A stretch of 64,000 nucleotides of DNA. Origin: Streptomyces sp. B3I8 (GTDB lineage: Bacteria > Actinomycetota > Actinomycetes > Streptomycetales > Streptomycetaceae). Below the pieces are notes generated by a model. It made no database searches, was not told the DNA's origin, and saw nothing but the letters and a program-made list of their open reading frames with translations. Location: the NCBI RefSeq assembly GCF_030816915.1, contig NZ_JAUSYN010000002.1, positions 4,291,501 through 4,355,500 on the forward strand, read 5' to 3'. Below, piece after piece: positions 55,884-64,000 of this stretch. Numbering within the stretch: the stretch's first letter is position 1; each line of letters opens with the position of its first letter. Made by a program: the position numbers and the translations under genes.

Positions 55884-56597
55884 GTGAGTACAGAACGGAC
55901 GGACAGCGCCACGACGCCGGAAACCACCGCACGCGCAGAGGGCACCGCACGCGCGGAACGCCGTGCGCCCCTGGACCGCGCGCGGGTCGCCGACACCGCC
56001 CTGCGGCTGCTGAACGAGGTGGGCCTGGAGGGGCTGACGCTGCGCGCCATCGCCCGCGAGCTGGACGTCAAGGCGCCCGCCCTGTACTGGCACTTCAAGG
56101 ACAAGCAGGCCCTGCTGGACGAGATGGCGACGGAGATGTACCGCCGCATGATCGCGGGCATCCCGCTGGACCACGCCCAGACCTGGCAGGAACGGCTCCT
56201 GGCGGCCAACCGCGGGCTGCGCACCGCCCTGCTCGGCTACCGCGACGGCGCCCGCGTCTTCAGCGGCTCGCGCTTCACCGGCGCCGTCCACGCCGAGCAG
56301 ATGGAAGACACCCTGCGCGTGTTCACGGGGGCCGGCTTCACCCTCGCCCAGGCGGTGCGCGCGACCCAGACGTCGTACCTCTACACCATCGGCTACGTCA
56401 CCGAGGAACAGGGCGTCCAGCCCATGGCCGACGAACGCCGAGAGGGCTACGACCTCGACGAACGCGCCCGCGTGCTGTCCGACTACCCCCTGACGGCGGC
56501 GGCCGGACGAGAAATCTTCGAGGGCTTCGACCGCCACTTCGAGGAGGGCCTGACCCTGCTGCTGGCGGGCATCACGGCGCAGTACGGCATCGCCTGA
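55884..56597 (+). CDS. TetR-family repressor (TetR_C type)
   Basis: A 237-residue repressor. HTH: RVADTALRLLNEVGLEGLTL, AIARELDVKAPALYWHFKDK. The C-terminal domain resembles that of tetracycline-repressor relatives (PLDHAQTWQERLLAANRGL, GARVFSGSRFTGAVHAEQME). GTG 55884 lacks a ribosome site but is 7 bases after TAAAGT, so the mRNA is probably leaderless. It very likely controls itself and the divergent monooxygenase through the twin operators; the inducer would be the monooxygenase substrate. Confidence 0.94.
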   Translation: MSTERTDSATTPETTARAEGTARAERRAPLDRARVADTALRLLNEVGLEGLTLRAIARELDVKAPALYWHFKDKQALLDEMATEMYRRMIAGIPLDHAQTWQERLLAANRGLRTALLGYRDGARVFSGSRFTGAVHAEQMEDTLRVFTGAGFTLAQAVRATQTSYLYTIGYVTEEQGVQPMADERREGYDLDERARVLSDYPLTAAAGREIFEGFDRHFEEGLTLLLAGITAQYGIA

Positions 56598-57814
56598 CGC
56601 GGGATCGGTCGCCGTGCCGAAAGCGTCGCGCCGTCCTCGTTCCGTCTGGCCTTTCCATTGAGAGAACTCTCCGTCTCGATTTCCTTACCGTACGTAGCGT
56701 CGTGGGACGGTGTGTTCCGTCTGGTTGCCGGGCGTCCGGCTTGTGAAGGGCGATGGGGCGCAGTCCGCTTCGTTCGGTGGCGCGGCCGTGCGGGCGGTGA
56801 TATCACCCCCATTCCGCGACGAGGGTGATCCGACTGCCGTCTTCCCGACGTCGATTACTTTTCGTCGAGAAGGGGCGGAATGCGGGGCGGGGCGGGGCTT
56901 TCGTGGGACCGGGGGCGGTTATTCAGTGCGCCGGCCGTTATTTTCCTGTCCTCGCGAGGAAGGAAATTCCGGGGTGGCTCCGGAGTGGTGTGCCTGTCCG
57001 GCTCGACGGGAGTGGGCGTTCCTTCGAACGTGTGAGCGTTTGTGTGGGTGGGCGGGGATGCTTTTTCTTGTGCGGTCATCGATCGATCGATATTGATCGG
57101 TGATATGTGTTTCTGTGTGGTTCCTGAGGGAGGCGGGGGAGGGATACTGGGGCGAAGAAGGCATAACGCGCCTAACTGCCATGTTGATCATTCCGTCCGA
57201 CTGTCGTGCGGCGCGCGAGGCGGTGCCGGGCGATCGCCCGGTGAAAACCCCTCGTTGTAGGGGGGAAGGCGGCGGATAGTGCGTGGTGCGTAACCGTCCG
57301 GACGCTCGGGGTGTTGTACTGAGTATCGGTCTTGGTCCTTGGTGGGTCCAGGCCCTTCGGGAGTCTCGGGGGTGGTTCCCCGAGGCTCCCTCTTTATGGG
57401 GTCCTCATGGGGCCGGTGAAAGCGGAATGCGTGACCCCGTCCGCGGCCCTTTCGTGTGAAGCCATTACGCCGCTGCCCTTCTGCCCCCGTCTTCTCTTTT
57501 CAGTTGCGCCGGTCGCTGTGACCCGTGTCACGTGCGGCAGGCAAAGGGAAGGAAAACCCTGTGCGAAGGGATGTCGAGTGGATACCTCCCTGTCGCGGGG
57601 CTAGTGCGTCGGAGCCGCTTCTCGGGCCCCGGAGTGGCTGGTGCTTTTCCCGCGCGGGGAGTTATGGTTGCGACCTGACGACGTGTCACTCCCTCCGACC
57701 TAAACCAGCGGAGACAACACGAGGGACACGGGCGCTGGACCCACCACCCCTGGGCGTGCCCCTCGAGGGACGCACCCGGAAGCCCCCTTGCCACGAGGGA
57801 AGGATCGAAGACCG
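56598..57814. other. 1.2-kb gene-poor, lower-GC stretch
   Basis: Open frames here lack Streptomyces codon bias and ribosome sites, so no gene is supported. The stretch is visibly richer in A/T than its surroundings. It holds the palindromes GGTGATATCACC (56796-56807), ATCGATCGATCGAT (57078-57091) and CCGGGCGATCGCCCGG (57226-57241), a CCCCT/AGGGG hairpin (57247-57262) and a terminator-like hairpin at 57362. The run of hairpins between about 57110 and 57395 could be a small structured RNA. Downstream, TATGGT near 57662 may serve the regulator gene at 57984. Confidence 0.5.
57362..57396 (+). terminator. Rho-independent-type terminator in gene-poor stretch
   Basis: AGTCTCGGGG-GTGGTT-CCCCGAGGCT is a 10-bp stem with one wobble, followed by CCCTCTTTA. 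It implies that a transcript without a recognisable protein ends here. Confidence 0.65.
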
Positions 57815-57979
57815 ATGCGAACCGCCATCAGCGATGGCGCTGTCGTGCCGGGGCCCGACGGGCCCCGGCAGGCCGCCTTCCGTCATATCCGGACGACCTG
57901 TCACACCCCAAGGACCCGTCACGTCGGCGCCCGGCGCCGCCGCCGTACCCCCGCACGCCCGCGTGCGATGGGGGAGTGA
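57815..57979 (+). CDS. Small Arg-rich ORF before Crp-like gene
   Basis: A 54-codon frame starting at ATG 57815 behind GAGGGAAGGATCGAAGACCG, ending five bases before the GTG of the next gene. The product would be basic and His/Arg-rich (GARRRRRTPARPRAMGE at the end), with no known family. It could be a small protein or a translated leader controlling the regulator gene. Coding bias is weak. Confidence 0.3.
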   Translation: MRTAISDGAVVPGPDGPRQAAFRHIRTTCHTPRTRHVGARRRRRTPARPRAMGE

Positions 57980-57983
57980 TCCC

Positions 57984-58769
57984 GTGGTCCCCCACATCGA
58001 CGCGATCCGGCCCGCCGACGTCCTGGCCGGCCGACAGGACATGCCCCTGGGCACCTTCATGCGCTACCTGCCCTCGGGGGCCTGGCCGTTGTTCGTGAGT
58101 GCATGGGGCTCGGACGCTCGTATGCACGCCAGGGACACGGTGCTGCCCATCCGGCCGGACGACCAGTTCGTGCATATCGTCCTGGGCGGCTGTGTGAGCC
58201 AGGAACGATTCCTCACCGGGCAGGAGGACGAGGGTCCGAAGGTCACCCGCTTCCGGGCGGCCGGCCAGCTCCTCAGCGAGGGCAAGCTCATCGAACTGCC
58301 CGCGGTGGTGCGGACCACGTGCCTCACCGACACCTGGATCATGCCGTGCTCCGTGGACCGGATGAACATGCTCCTGCGCAAGCACCCGGACATACAGAAG
58401 GCTCTTCTGCGCAGCCTGGAGACGCGCAATCGCACGGACGAGCTGATCTACGGCACGGTCTCCCGCGCCCCCGCCCAGCGGGTCGCCGGCCTGCTGTTCC
58501 ACCTGGCCAGGACGGCCGGTGTGGCCGGGGCGCCCGGCACCGGCACCGGCGCCGTCGTCGTGGGACCGAGTCAGAAACACCTCGCGGACTCGCTGCAGAT
58601 GGGCGTCTCCACCATGGAGAACGCCCTGCGCCAGCTGCGCCGTCCTCCCGGCGGCCAGGGGTCGTCGAAGCGGGGACTGGTACTCAGCCACTACCGCCGA
58701 TTCGTGGTGACCGACCTCACCGCGCTCCGGGCGTTCGCGGAACTCCCCGGACATTCCGACGCCTTCTGA
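57984..58769 (+). CDS. Crp/Fnr-like transcriptional regulator
   Basis: A 261-residue protein with a degenerate cyclic-nucleotide-binding-like barrel (LPIRPDDQFVHIVLGGCVSQ, FRAAGQLLSEGKLIELPAVV) lacking the usual cAMP-contact Arg-Ser motif. A dimer helix follows, then a C-terminal winged helix (VVGPSQKHLADSLQMGVSTM, NALRQLRRPP, HYRRFVVTDL). Two Cys pairs are possible (GGCVSQ, TTCLTD, MPCSVD), so redox sensing cannot be excluded. GTG 57984 follows GGGGGAG. The membrane coiled-coil gene at 58847 follows in the same direction. Confidence 0.87.
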   Translation: MVPHIDAIRPADVLAGRQDMPLGTFMRYLPSGAWPLFVSAWGSDARMHARDTVLPIRPDDQFVHIVLGGCVSQERFLTGQEDEGPKVTRFRAAGQLLSEGKLIELPAVVRTTCLTDTWIMPCSVDRMNMLLRKHPDIQKALLRSLETRNRTDELIYGTVSRAPAQRVAGLLFHLARTAGVAGAPGTGTGAVVVGPSQKHLADSLQMGVSTMENALRQLRRPPGGQGSSKRGLVLSHYRRFVVTDLTALRAFAELPGHSDAF

Positions 58770-58846
58770 CGCCACCGCTCACCCCACCGTGCGCCGCTCC
58801 GTCGGGAGCGGTGCGCGGTGTCCCCCGGACAAGGAGCACCCCTGTC

Positions 58847-59362
58847 ATGCTCGGATCGACCCCCTTCCTCGGCATGCACGCCGACGTCCTGCTGAGTGCC
58901 CTGCTGAGTGCCCTGGTGGGCATCGTCGGGACAGTGGTGACGCTCCGTCACTACCGGCAGGTGCTGGAGTACACGCGCCGCACGGGACGCACGACGGAGA
59001 ACGCGACGGAACTCCAGGAAGCCGGCCGGCACCTCCGCACCGTCGGCACGCGGATCCGTGAGCACGCACAGCGCCCTTGCGGGGAAGCCGAGTTCGCTCC
59101 GATGCGCCGGTTGCGGCACCGCATCGAGACATTGGCGGCCGAGAACGGCCTGGTCGCCGCCGAACTGCGCGACGTCGTGGAGTGCATGGACCGCTGGCTC
59201 GCCACCGCGCTCCCCCCGGTGGACGCCGCCACGGCGAACGGCCCCGAGGAGTACCGGACGCTCCTCGGGGCCGCCATGACACAGGAGCACCTCCGCGATG
59301 AAGTGGCGCGGGCCGTCACCACGGCGCTGAACCGGATCCGCGTGCTCGGCAGGAGCAACTGA
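58847..59362 (+). CDS. Membrane-anchored coiled-coil protein
   Basis: A 171-residue protein with one N-terminal membrane helix (DVLLSALLSALVGIVGTVVT) followed by charged helical segments (HYRQVLEYTRRTGRTTENAT, MRRLRHRIETLAAENGLVAA, VVECMDRWLATAL, HLRDEVARAVTTALNRIRVL). No family is recognised. ATG 58847 follows AAGGAGCACCCCTGTC. Its place directly after the Crp-like regulator suggests a linked role. A hairpin terminator begins just after its stop. Confidence 0.82.
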   Translation: MLGSTPFLGMHADVLLSALLSALVGIVGTVVTLRHYRQVLEYTRRTGRTTENATELQEAGRHLRTVGTRIREHAQRPCGEAEFAPMRRLRHRIETLAAENGLVAAELRDVVECMDRWLATALPPVDAATANGPEEYRTLLGAAMTQEHLRDEVARAVTTALNRIRVLGRSN

Positions 59363-59400
59363 CCGGGGGCGGCGCCGATGTGTGCGTCGGCGCCCCCGGG
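59363..59400 (+). terminator. Terminator after coiled-coil gene
   Basis: GGCGCCGA (59371) and TCGGCGCC (59387) with outer CCGGG/CCCGG pairs form a long GC hairpin. The gap to 59555 also contains short CGGCCCGA repeats near 59466-59510 and no gene. Confidence 0.7.
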
Positions 59401-59555
59401 TGCCGCTCCTCCCTCGTGCCCCTGGGGGCGCAGCCCCCCGTGCCGCACCCACGGTGACGTCGCGGCGGCCCGACGGCCTGGCGGCCCGACGGCCCGACGG
59501 CCCGGCGCCGCAGCGGTTCGGTGCCGCGGCGGCCCGGCCGCCCTGCGGGAGCAGC

Positions 59556-60905
59556 TCAGCGGCGGACCGCCTTCCGCATCGCCCGCGCCCGTCGCACCAC
59601 CCGTCGCGCCGCCGAGTTGTTCGGCAGGAAGGCCAGGCGTTCGGGGATGCCGCCGGGCAGCCCGAGGGAGGTGAGGCGCTTGCGGCGGAAGTAGCGGCGG
59701 GTGCGCGGGCCGAAGTGCGCGGAGAGGTAGCGGGTCGCGGCCGGGCGCAGTGAGCGGTGCAGTTGCGGCTGCATCACGAAGCCGACCGCGGTGACCAGCT
59801 CGTTCAGCCGGTCCGCCGGCACCGGCTCCTCGCCCGCCTTCTCCCCGAGGTCCGGCAGCAGCGCGTCGGCCAGGACGACCGGGACGCGGTTGCTGTTCTG
59901 GTACGGCGTCAGGCGTTCCAGCAGCAGTTCGGTGCCGACCCTGGCCACGGGCAGGTCGTAGAGCCCCGAGGCGGTGAACAGCGCGGTCGAGAAGCAGCCG
60001 ACGACCAGCGCGGGACGGACCCGTTCGTAGAGCACCTCGGCGAGGACGGGCGTGTCCAGGACGGTCAGCTCCACGCCCAGCTTCGCCGCCTCCGCCTCCA
60101 GGGCACGGCTGTACCGGGCCGGCGCGGTCGGATGGGGCTTGAAGACCAGGGTGCGGTGGCCGCGCTCGACCGCCCCGCGTGCCATCGACAGGTGCAGATT
60201 CTCCTCCTCCTCGGGGGAGAGGATGTCCAGCGCGGACAGGTACTGGCCGAGCAGCAGCGCCGCCCCCTCGGGCAGCTCCGGCGGCGGCACGGCCGCGCCC
60301 AGCTCGCCCATCACCTTCAGGAAGGCCGGCGTCGGCACCAGTTCCGCGGGGACGCCGAACTCGGTCAGCAGCAGGGGCCTGAGCCCCGGCACCAGGTCGA
60401 GGTGGAGCAGCCGGCGCACCCGGGTGCCGACCAGCGGGTCCAGCTTGTTGCGCGTGGGGCCGTAGCTCATCAGCCCGTCGGCGTAGACGTCGATCGGCGC
60501 GTCGGTGAACAGCGTGGCGATCGAGAGCGCGGGTGCGACCTGCAGGGACTCCAGGACCAGCTCCACCCGGTCCGTCCCCAGCCCCCACAGCATCCGCAGA
60601 TACCGCTCGAACAGCGGTACGTCGTCGGGGCGCGGCGCCCAGGCGCCGGGGTGGAAGGGGCGGATCGCCTCGTTCCAGGACAGGACGCCGTCGAAGTGGG
60701 CGCGCAGCGGGGCGAAGCCCGGCATCTCGTCCAGGGCCGGGCTGATCTCCGGTGTCGTCGCGTTGTTGCAGACCAGCAGCAGCCGCCGGTCCGCCTCGCC
60801 GAACAGGCCGGACTCCAGGGCGGCGGCCAGGGTGGCGGCACCGTAGAGGGTGGAGGCGCAGAAGATTTGTGTCGTGGTGCGCCGGGCGCGGTCGTTACGG
60901 GGCAT
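59556..60905 (-). CDS. Polysialyltransferase-family protein
   Basis: A 449-residue cytoplasmic glycosyltransferase-like protein of the alpha-2,8-polysialyltransferase family. The N-terminus has the Rossmann-like start TTQIFCASTLYGAATLAAAL; LVFKPHPTAPARY and VGCFSTALFTAS match the conserved KPHP and STA segments that bind CMP-sialic acid in this family. In Streptomyces such genes are linked to cell-wall teichulosonic acid (Kdn polymer), which fits the CMP-sugar synthetase at 63556. ATG 60905 overlaps the GT2 stop (TGATG), so the two are co-translated. Confidence 0.9.
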   Translation of the reverse strand: MPRNDRARRTTTQIFCASTLYGAATLAAALESGLFGEADRRLLLVCNNATTPEISPALDEMPGFAPLRAHFDGVLSWNEAIRPFHPGAWAPRPDDVPLFERYLRMLWGLGTDRVELVLESLQVAPALSIATLFTDAPIDVYADGLMSYGPTRNKLDPLVGTRVRRLLHLDLVPGLRPLLLTEFGVPAELVPTPAFLKVMGELGAAVPPPELPEGAALLLGQYLSALDILSPEEEENLHLSMARGAVERGHRTLVFKPHPTAPARYSRALEAEAAKLGVELTVLDTPVLAEVLYERVRPALVVGCFSTALFTASGLYDLPVARVGTELLLERLTPYQNSNRVPVVLADALLPDLGEKAGEEPVPADRLNELVTAVGFVMQPQLHRSLRPAATRYLSAHFGPRTRRYFRRKRLTSLGLPGGIPERLAFLPNNSAARRVVRRARAMRKAVRR

Positions 60906-61891
60906 CACGCGGCCGCCTTCGCTGTGGTGATCCGGCGCCGCAGCCGCCGCAGCCTCGCCGCGCGGTGCGGGTCCATGGTGTCGAGTACGTCGTCGAGCGC
61001 GTCCTGCGGCATGCGCCGGATCGCGCCCGCGCTCATCGCCCGCAGCCGCTTGGCCACGGCGGGTTCGAACTTGCCCTCGTCGGCGAGGTGGTGGGCGATG
61101 ATCGCGCAGTAGGTGCGGACCGCCTTCGGCAGCAGCCGGGCGGCGTCCTCGTCCCGCGCCGTCTCCTCGAGCACCTGGTCGAAGGCGCGGATGAAGTCCA
61201 GTTGACGGACGTCACCGATCTGGGTGAGGGAGGAGGCGACCCCGCGCCGGTAGAACACGCCGAGCAGCCCGACCACGGCGAACGACTCCGCCTCGCGGTG
61301 CAGCTTCCAGATCCACGGCCGGTCCTCGGCAGTCCGCAGCCCGTCGGTGAAGTGCAGCAGACCCCGGTCCAGCAGCCGCCGGTGGTAGATGCCGGCCCAC
61401 GCGTAGGCGTAGTCCACGGAGGTGCTCCGCTCGGCGGGCAGGATCGACTCGCGCGGGTTCAGCACCTCGCCGCGCCGGCCGACCGGCACCCGGAACACGG
61501 CGCGGGCGCGGGCGGTGGCCTGCACGTGGTCGGTGCGCACGAAGTCGCAGCCGAGGTCCTCGATGGCGGAGAGCAGCTCGGCGAGGTATCCGGGGGCGAG
61601 CCAGTCGTCGCCGTCGAGGAAGGTCAGGTACTCGCCGCCCGCCGCGTCCAGACCGGTGTTGCGTGCGGTGGCGAGCCCTCCGTTCTTCTCGTGGCGGACG
61701 TACCGCACCCGGGCGACGGCCGAGAGTTCCTCGACCGCCCGTTCGAGCAGGGCGGGTGTCGCGTCCTTGGAATGGTCGTCCACCAGGACGAACTCGAAAT
61801 CCTCGCGGGAATTCAGCCGCAGACTTCTGAGCATGTCCGGCGCGTATTTCTGCACGTTGTAGAACGGCACGATCACGGAGAGCTTGGGCAC
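60905..61891 (-). CDS. GT2-family glycosyltransferase
   Basis: A 328-residue GT-A-fold enzyme: VPKLSVIVPFYNVQKYAPDM, FVLVDDHSKDATPALL, NGGLATARNTGLDAAGGEY and the metal-binding DxD in FLDGDDWLAPGY, then RTAEDRPWIWKLH as acceptor-side acidic motif. It likely adds a sugar to the cell-wall glycopolymer with the polysialyltransferase-type protein. GTG 61891 lies 7 bases after TAGCGT without a ribosome site; the divergent gene at 62090 has the same arrangement. Confidence 0.93.
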   Translation of the reverse strand: MPKLSVIVPFYNVQKYAPDMLRSLRLNSREDFEFVLVDDHSKDATPALLERAVEELSAVARVRYVRHEKNGGLATARNTGLDAAGGEYLTFLDGDDWLAPGYLAELLSAIEDLGCDFVRTDHVQATARARAVFRVPVGRRGEVLNPRESILPAERSTSVDYAYAWAGIYHRRLLDRGLLHFTDGLRTAEDRPWIWKLHREAESFAVVGLLGVFYRRGVASSLTQIGDVRQLDFIRAFDQVLEETARDEDAARLLPKAVRTYCAIIAHHLADEGKFEPAVAKRLRAMSAGAIRRMPQDALDDVLDTMDPHRAARLRRLRRRITTAKAAA

Positions 61892-62089
61892 CCGCGAAAC
61901 GCTAGGAGCCGCCCCGGCAGGACAGCCAACCGGTGGGCGTACGGAGCGTGAACTCCGTGTGTCGGAACGGTGCACCACGTGTACGTCGGGGCTTTCGGCG
62001 GGCCGGTTCGGTTCCCGGTGGACTGTTGTTAACTTCGCGTTGATTCCTGGTTGGGCCATTCCTGGGAATCGCTTCCTAGCGTCTACGAC
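61892..62089. promoter_or_regulatory. Divergent twin leaderless promoters of glycopolymer genes
   Basis: TAGCGT lies 7 bases before GTG on both strands (61899-61904 minus; 62077-62082 plus). On the plus side ATTCCTGG is repeated at 62043 and 62058, and the second copy is part of the palindrome ATTCCTGGGAAT. Shared boxes suggest both arms of the cluster are switched together. Confidence 0.6.
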
Positions 62090-63514
62090 GTGCCAGCAAG
62101 CGAATCCAAGCCCCCGCGCATCGCCGTTCTGGCGGACTCCGACACCCGCTGGAAATGGGGTGCGCTGACCGCCGGACGGATCGCGCCGGGCGCCTCCATG
62201 GAAGCGGGGCCGCGCGGGACCGTGCAAGCCGGGCCGCTCGGGGCGGCGTCGGACGGGACGCGCGAGTCGGCGCCGGAGGGGACCGCCCCCGCGCTCGACG
62301 GTTTCCTGCTGCGCGGCCGGGCCACGCCCACACCGCGCCAGCTCGCCGAGGTCGGCGTCCACGCCGACTCCCTGCGCGAAGTCACCGCCGTCGAGTTCCT
62401 GCGTGCCATGGCGCGCGAGGAGTACGACATCGTCGTGCTCGCCCTCGTCGGCGGTGGGGTGCAGGCGATGCTGCACGGCCTCAAGAGGGTCTGGGAGGGC
62501 CGCGGCCGCCGCCCCGTGGTCGTCACCGGCTACGTCGGCGTCGTCTACGAGAAGCTCGCCGACGGCCTGCTGCTGCGGCACGGCGCGGACCTCGTCCTCG
62601 CCAACTCCCGCCAGGACGCGGAACGTTTCCGCGCGGTGTACGAGGGGGTCGGCGCCGACGCCTCGGCGGTCACGGAGGTGGCGCTGCCGTTCCTCGGCGG
62701 CGCGGCCTACACCGGCGCGCCCGAGCCGTCCGCGGAGCAGGGGGGCAGGCCCTACACGGTCGTCTTCGCCGCCCAGCCCTCCGTGCCGGCCGGCCGCAGG
62801 GAGCGCACGTACCTGCTCGACCGCCTGGTGCGGCACGCCCGGCAGCACCCCGAGCGCGAGGTGCTGCTCAAGCTGCGCTCCCGGCCCGGCGAGCACACCA
62901 CGCACATCGAGGAACTGCCCTACCAGAAGCTCGCCCAGCGGATCGACCTGCCGCCCAACCTCCGCCTCGTCTACGGACACATGGGGGAGGTCCTGGACCG
63001 CACCGACCTGCTGGTCACGGTCAGCTCGACGGCCGCGCTCGAATCGCTGCACCGCCGCATCCCGACCGTGGTCCTCACCGACCTCGGGGTGCGCGAGGTG
63101 CTCGGAAACCACCACTTCACCGGCTCCGGCTGCCTCGCCTCCTGGGACCAGCTCGACGCCGGGCACCGTCCGGAGCCCGACGCGGCCTGGGTCGCCCGGC
63201 AGGGCGTCGCGGCCGACGGCTCGTACGCCACCGCCTTCGACGCCGCCCGGGAGCGGATCGCGAAGCTGCTGGGCCGGCCCGGCGGGCTGCCCCCGCTGAC
63301 CCCGTACTACACGCCCGTGACGGCGCCCGGCTATCTGCCCGGCATCCTCGCCCGCCACCACCTCGGCCCGGACGGCAGCCCGCTGCCGGGCGCGCCCGCC
63401 GCCGACCGCGAGCCGGGCCCGGTCCGGGAGATCGTGCGCCGCGCGGCGCGCGGTGCCTACCGGCACGGGGTGCAGCGGGTCGCCCCGGTGATCCGCCGGA
63501 TGGGGGAGCTGTGA
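62090..63514 (+). CDS. DUF6716-like putative glycosyltransferase
   Basis: A 474-residue protein with a GT-B-like pattern: RIAVLADSDTRWKWGALTAG, VVLALVGGGVQAMLHGL, VTGYVGVVYEKLADGLLLRH, VVFAAQPSVPAGRRER, VLLKLRSRPGEHTTHIE and the nucleotide-sugar region LLVTVSSTAALESLHRRIPT. It is recognised from similarity to DUF6716 proteins that sit beside CMP-sialic-acid-type genes. Its acceptor is unknown. The CMP-sugar synthetase gene follows 41 bases downstream. Confidence 0.87.
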   Translation: MPASESKPPRIAVLADSDTRWKWGALTAGRIAPGASMEAGPRGTVQAGPLGAASDGTRESAPEGTAPALDGFLLRGRATPTPRQLAEVGVHADSLREVTAVEFLRAMAREEYDIVVLALVGGGVQAMLHGLKRVWEGRGRRPVVVTGYVGVVYEKLADGLLLRHGADLVLANSRQDAERFRAVYEGVGADASAVTEVALPFLGGAAYTGAPEPSAEQGGRPYTVVFAAQPSVPAGRRERTYLLDRLVRHARQHPEREVLLKLRSRPGEHTTHIEELPYQKLAQRIDLPPNLRLVYGHMGEVLDRTDLLVTVSSTAALESLHRRIPTVVLTDLGVREVLGNHHFTGSGCLASWDQLDAGHRPEPDAAWVARQGVAADGSYATAFDAARERIAKLLGRPGGLPPLTPYYTPVTAPGYLPGILARHHLGPDGSPLPGAPAADREPGPVREIVRRAARGAYRHGVQRVAPVIRRMGEL

Positions 63515-63555
63515 GCGACGCCGCCCCGATCGACGCACGCCAAGGAGCAGAACCC

Positions 63556-64000
63556 ATGACCCACCCGGACACCGGCGCGATGCGCCGGGTGCTCGCCGTG
63601 ATCCCCGCGCGCGGCGGCTCCAAGGGGGTGCCCGCGAAGAACCTCGCCCCGGTCGGCGGGGTACCGCTGGTGGCCCGCGCGGTGCGCGAGTGCCGTGCCA
63701 GCCGCCTGGTGACCGACGTCGTCGTCTCCACCGACGACCACGCGATCGCCGCCGTCGCCCGCGAGGCCGGCGCCGAGGTCGTGCTGCGGCCCGCCGCGAT
63801 CGCCGGCGACACCGCCACCTCCGAGGCCGCCGTGCGACACGCGATGGACGCGCACGAGGCCCTGCACGGGGCGCCCGTCGACGTCGTCCTGCTCGTGCAG
63901 TGCACCAGCCCCTTCCTCGTCCGCGAGGACATCGACGGGGTGGCCGGCGCGGTCGTCGGGAAGGGCGCCGACACGGCGGTGACCGTGGCCCCCTTCCACG
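63556..64000 (+). CDS. neuA: Acylneuraminate cytidylyltransferase, partial
   Basis: The first 148 codons of a CMP-sialic-acid-type synthetase, cut by the window end. The CTP-binding signature is intact (VLAVIPARGGSKGVPAKNLA), followed by VVVSTDDHAIAAVA and VVLLVQCTSPFLVREDI (the LLQxTSPL-like segment). It activates a nonulosonic acid, probably Kdn or a sialic acid, with CTP for the neighbouring transferases. ATG 63556 follows AAGGAGCAGAACCC. Confidence 0.93.
   Translation, partial: MTHPDTGAMRRVLAVIPARGGSKGVPAKNLAPVGGVPLVARAVRECRASRLVTDVVVSTDDHAIAAVAREAGAEVVLRPAAIAGDTATSEAAVRHAMDAHEALHGAPVDVVLLVQCTSPFLVREDIDGVAGAVVGKGADTAVTVAPFH

Noticed and set aside
56710..57604. Long open frames in the gap (e.g. 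56710-57096 and 57332-57604) as genes
   Set aside because: No ribosome sites, atypical codon use and no recognisable protein features; parts overlap hairpins.
59460..59515. CRISPR-like short repeats (CGGCCCGA units)
   Set aside because: Units are tandem with no spacers; a simple GC-rich repeat.

Overview
The window is a high-GC actinobacterial chromosome segment, almost certainly Streptomyces. Signs are the codon bias, many GTG starts, GGAGG-type ribosome sites, hexameric -10 boxes directly before start codons, a single rare TTA codon, and a gene order (folD, DUF3017, mdh, glyA, trpS, DprE2-like, YihY, DD-carboxypeptidase, SCO4848-family protein, sdhBADC, mutase, polysialyltransferase/CMP-sugar genes) like the SCO4820-4882 stretch of S. 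coelicolor. No IS element, CRISPR array, rRNA or tRNA was recognised.

Left part (1-19 kb): folD and a membrane protein, a secreted peptidoglycan-binding-like protein, a NarL-type two-component system, an XRE/DUF2690 membrane protein followed by a 15-copy hexanucleotide repeat, and mdh behind a perfect 11-bp inverted repeat. Next is a locus of four membrane or coiled-coil proteins (7.9-12.1 kb) in which two adjacent genes carry matching short Ser-Thr-Phe-Ala motifs reminiscent of bacterial amyloid signalling motifs. It is followed by an AhpD-like/MocR divergent pair, a lipoprotein/ATP-grasp pair, rocD, and glyA behind a clear ZTP (pfl) riboswitch. folD, glyA and the ZTP switch belong to one-carbon metabolism; mdh and sdhCDAB belong to the TCA cycle.

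Middle part (19-41 kb): trpS and a 2H-phosphoesterase/RNA ligase-like gene are each frameshifted, and a DinB-like gene carries an in-frame nonsense codon. Intact genes include a DprE2-like reductase, a YihY membrane protein, a DD-carboxypeptidase, a SWIM-finger gene with a TTA codon coupled to a DUF6493 gene, a metallophosphoesterase, an orphan metallopeptidase with an N-terminal motif typical of contractile-injection-system cargo, an OmpR-type two-component system divergent from an MMPL transporter, and a TetR-DCC-membrane operon with two identical operators bracketing its promoter.

Right part (41-64 kb): TM2 proteins, sdhBADC, an OHCU-decarboxylase-like protein lacking the usual catalytic motif, a GH20 hexosaminidase, an ECF sigma/anti-sigma-like pair, an L,D-transpeptidase, a methylmalonyl-CoA-mutase-type large subunit without a B12 domain, and a flavin monooxygenase/TetR divergent pair with twin operators. 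A 1.2-kb gene-poor stretch precedes a Crp-like regulator and a membrane coiled-coil protein. The window ends in a sialic-acid-like cell-wall glycopolymer cluster: polysialyltransferase-type protein, GT2, DUF6716 and a CMP-sugar synthetase cut by the window edge.
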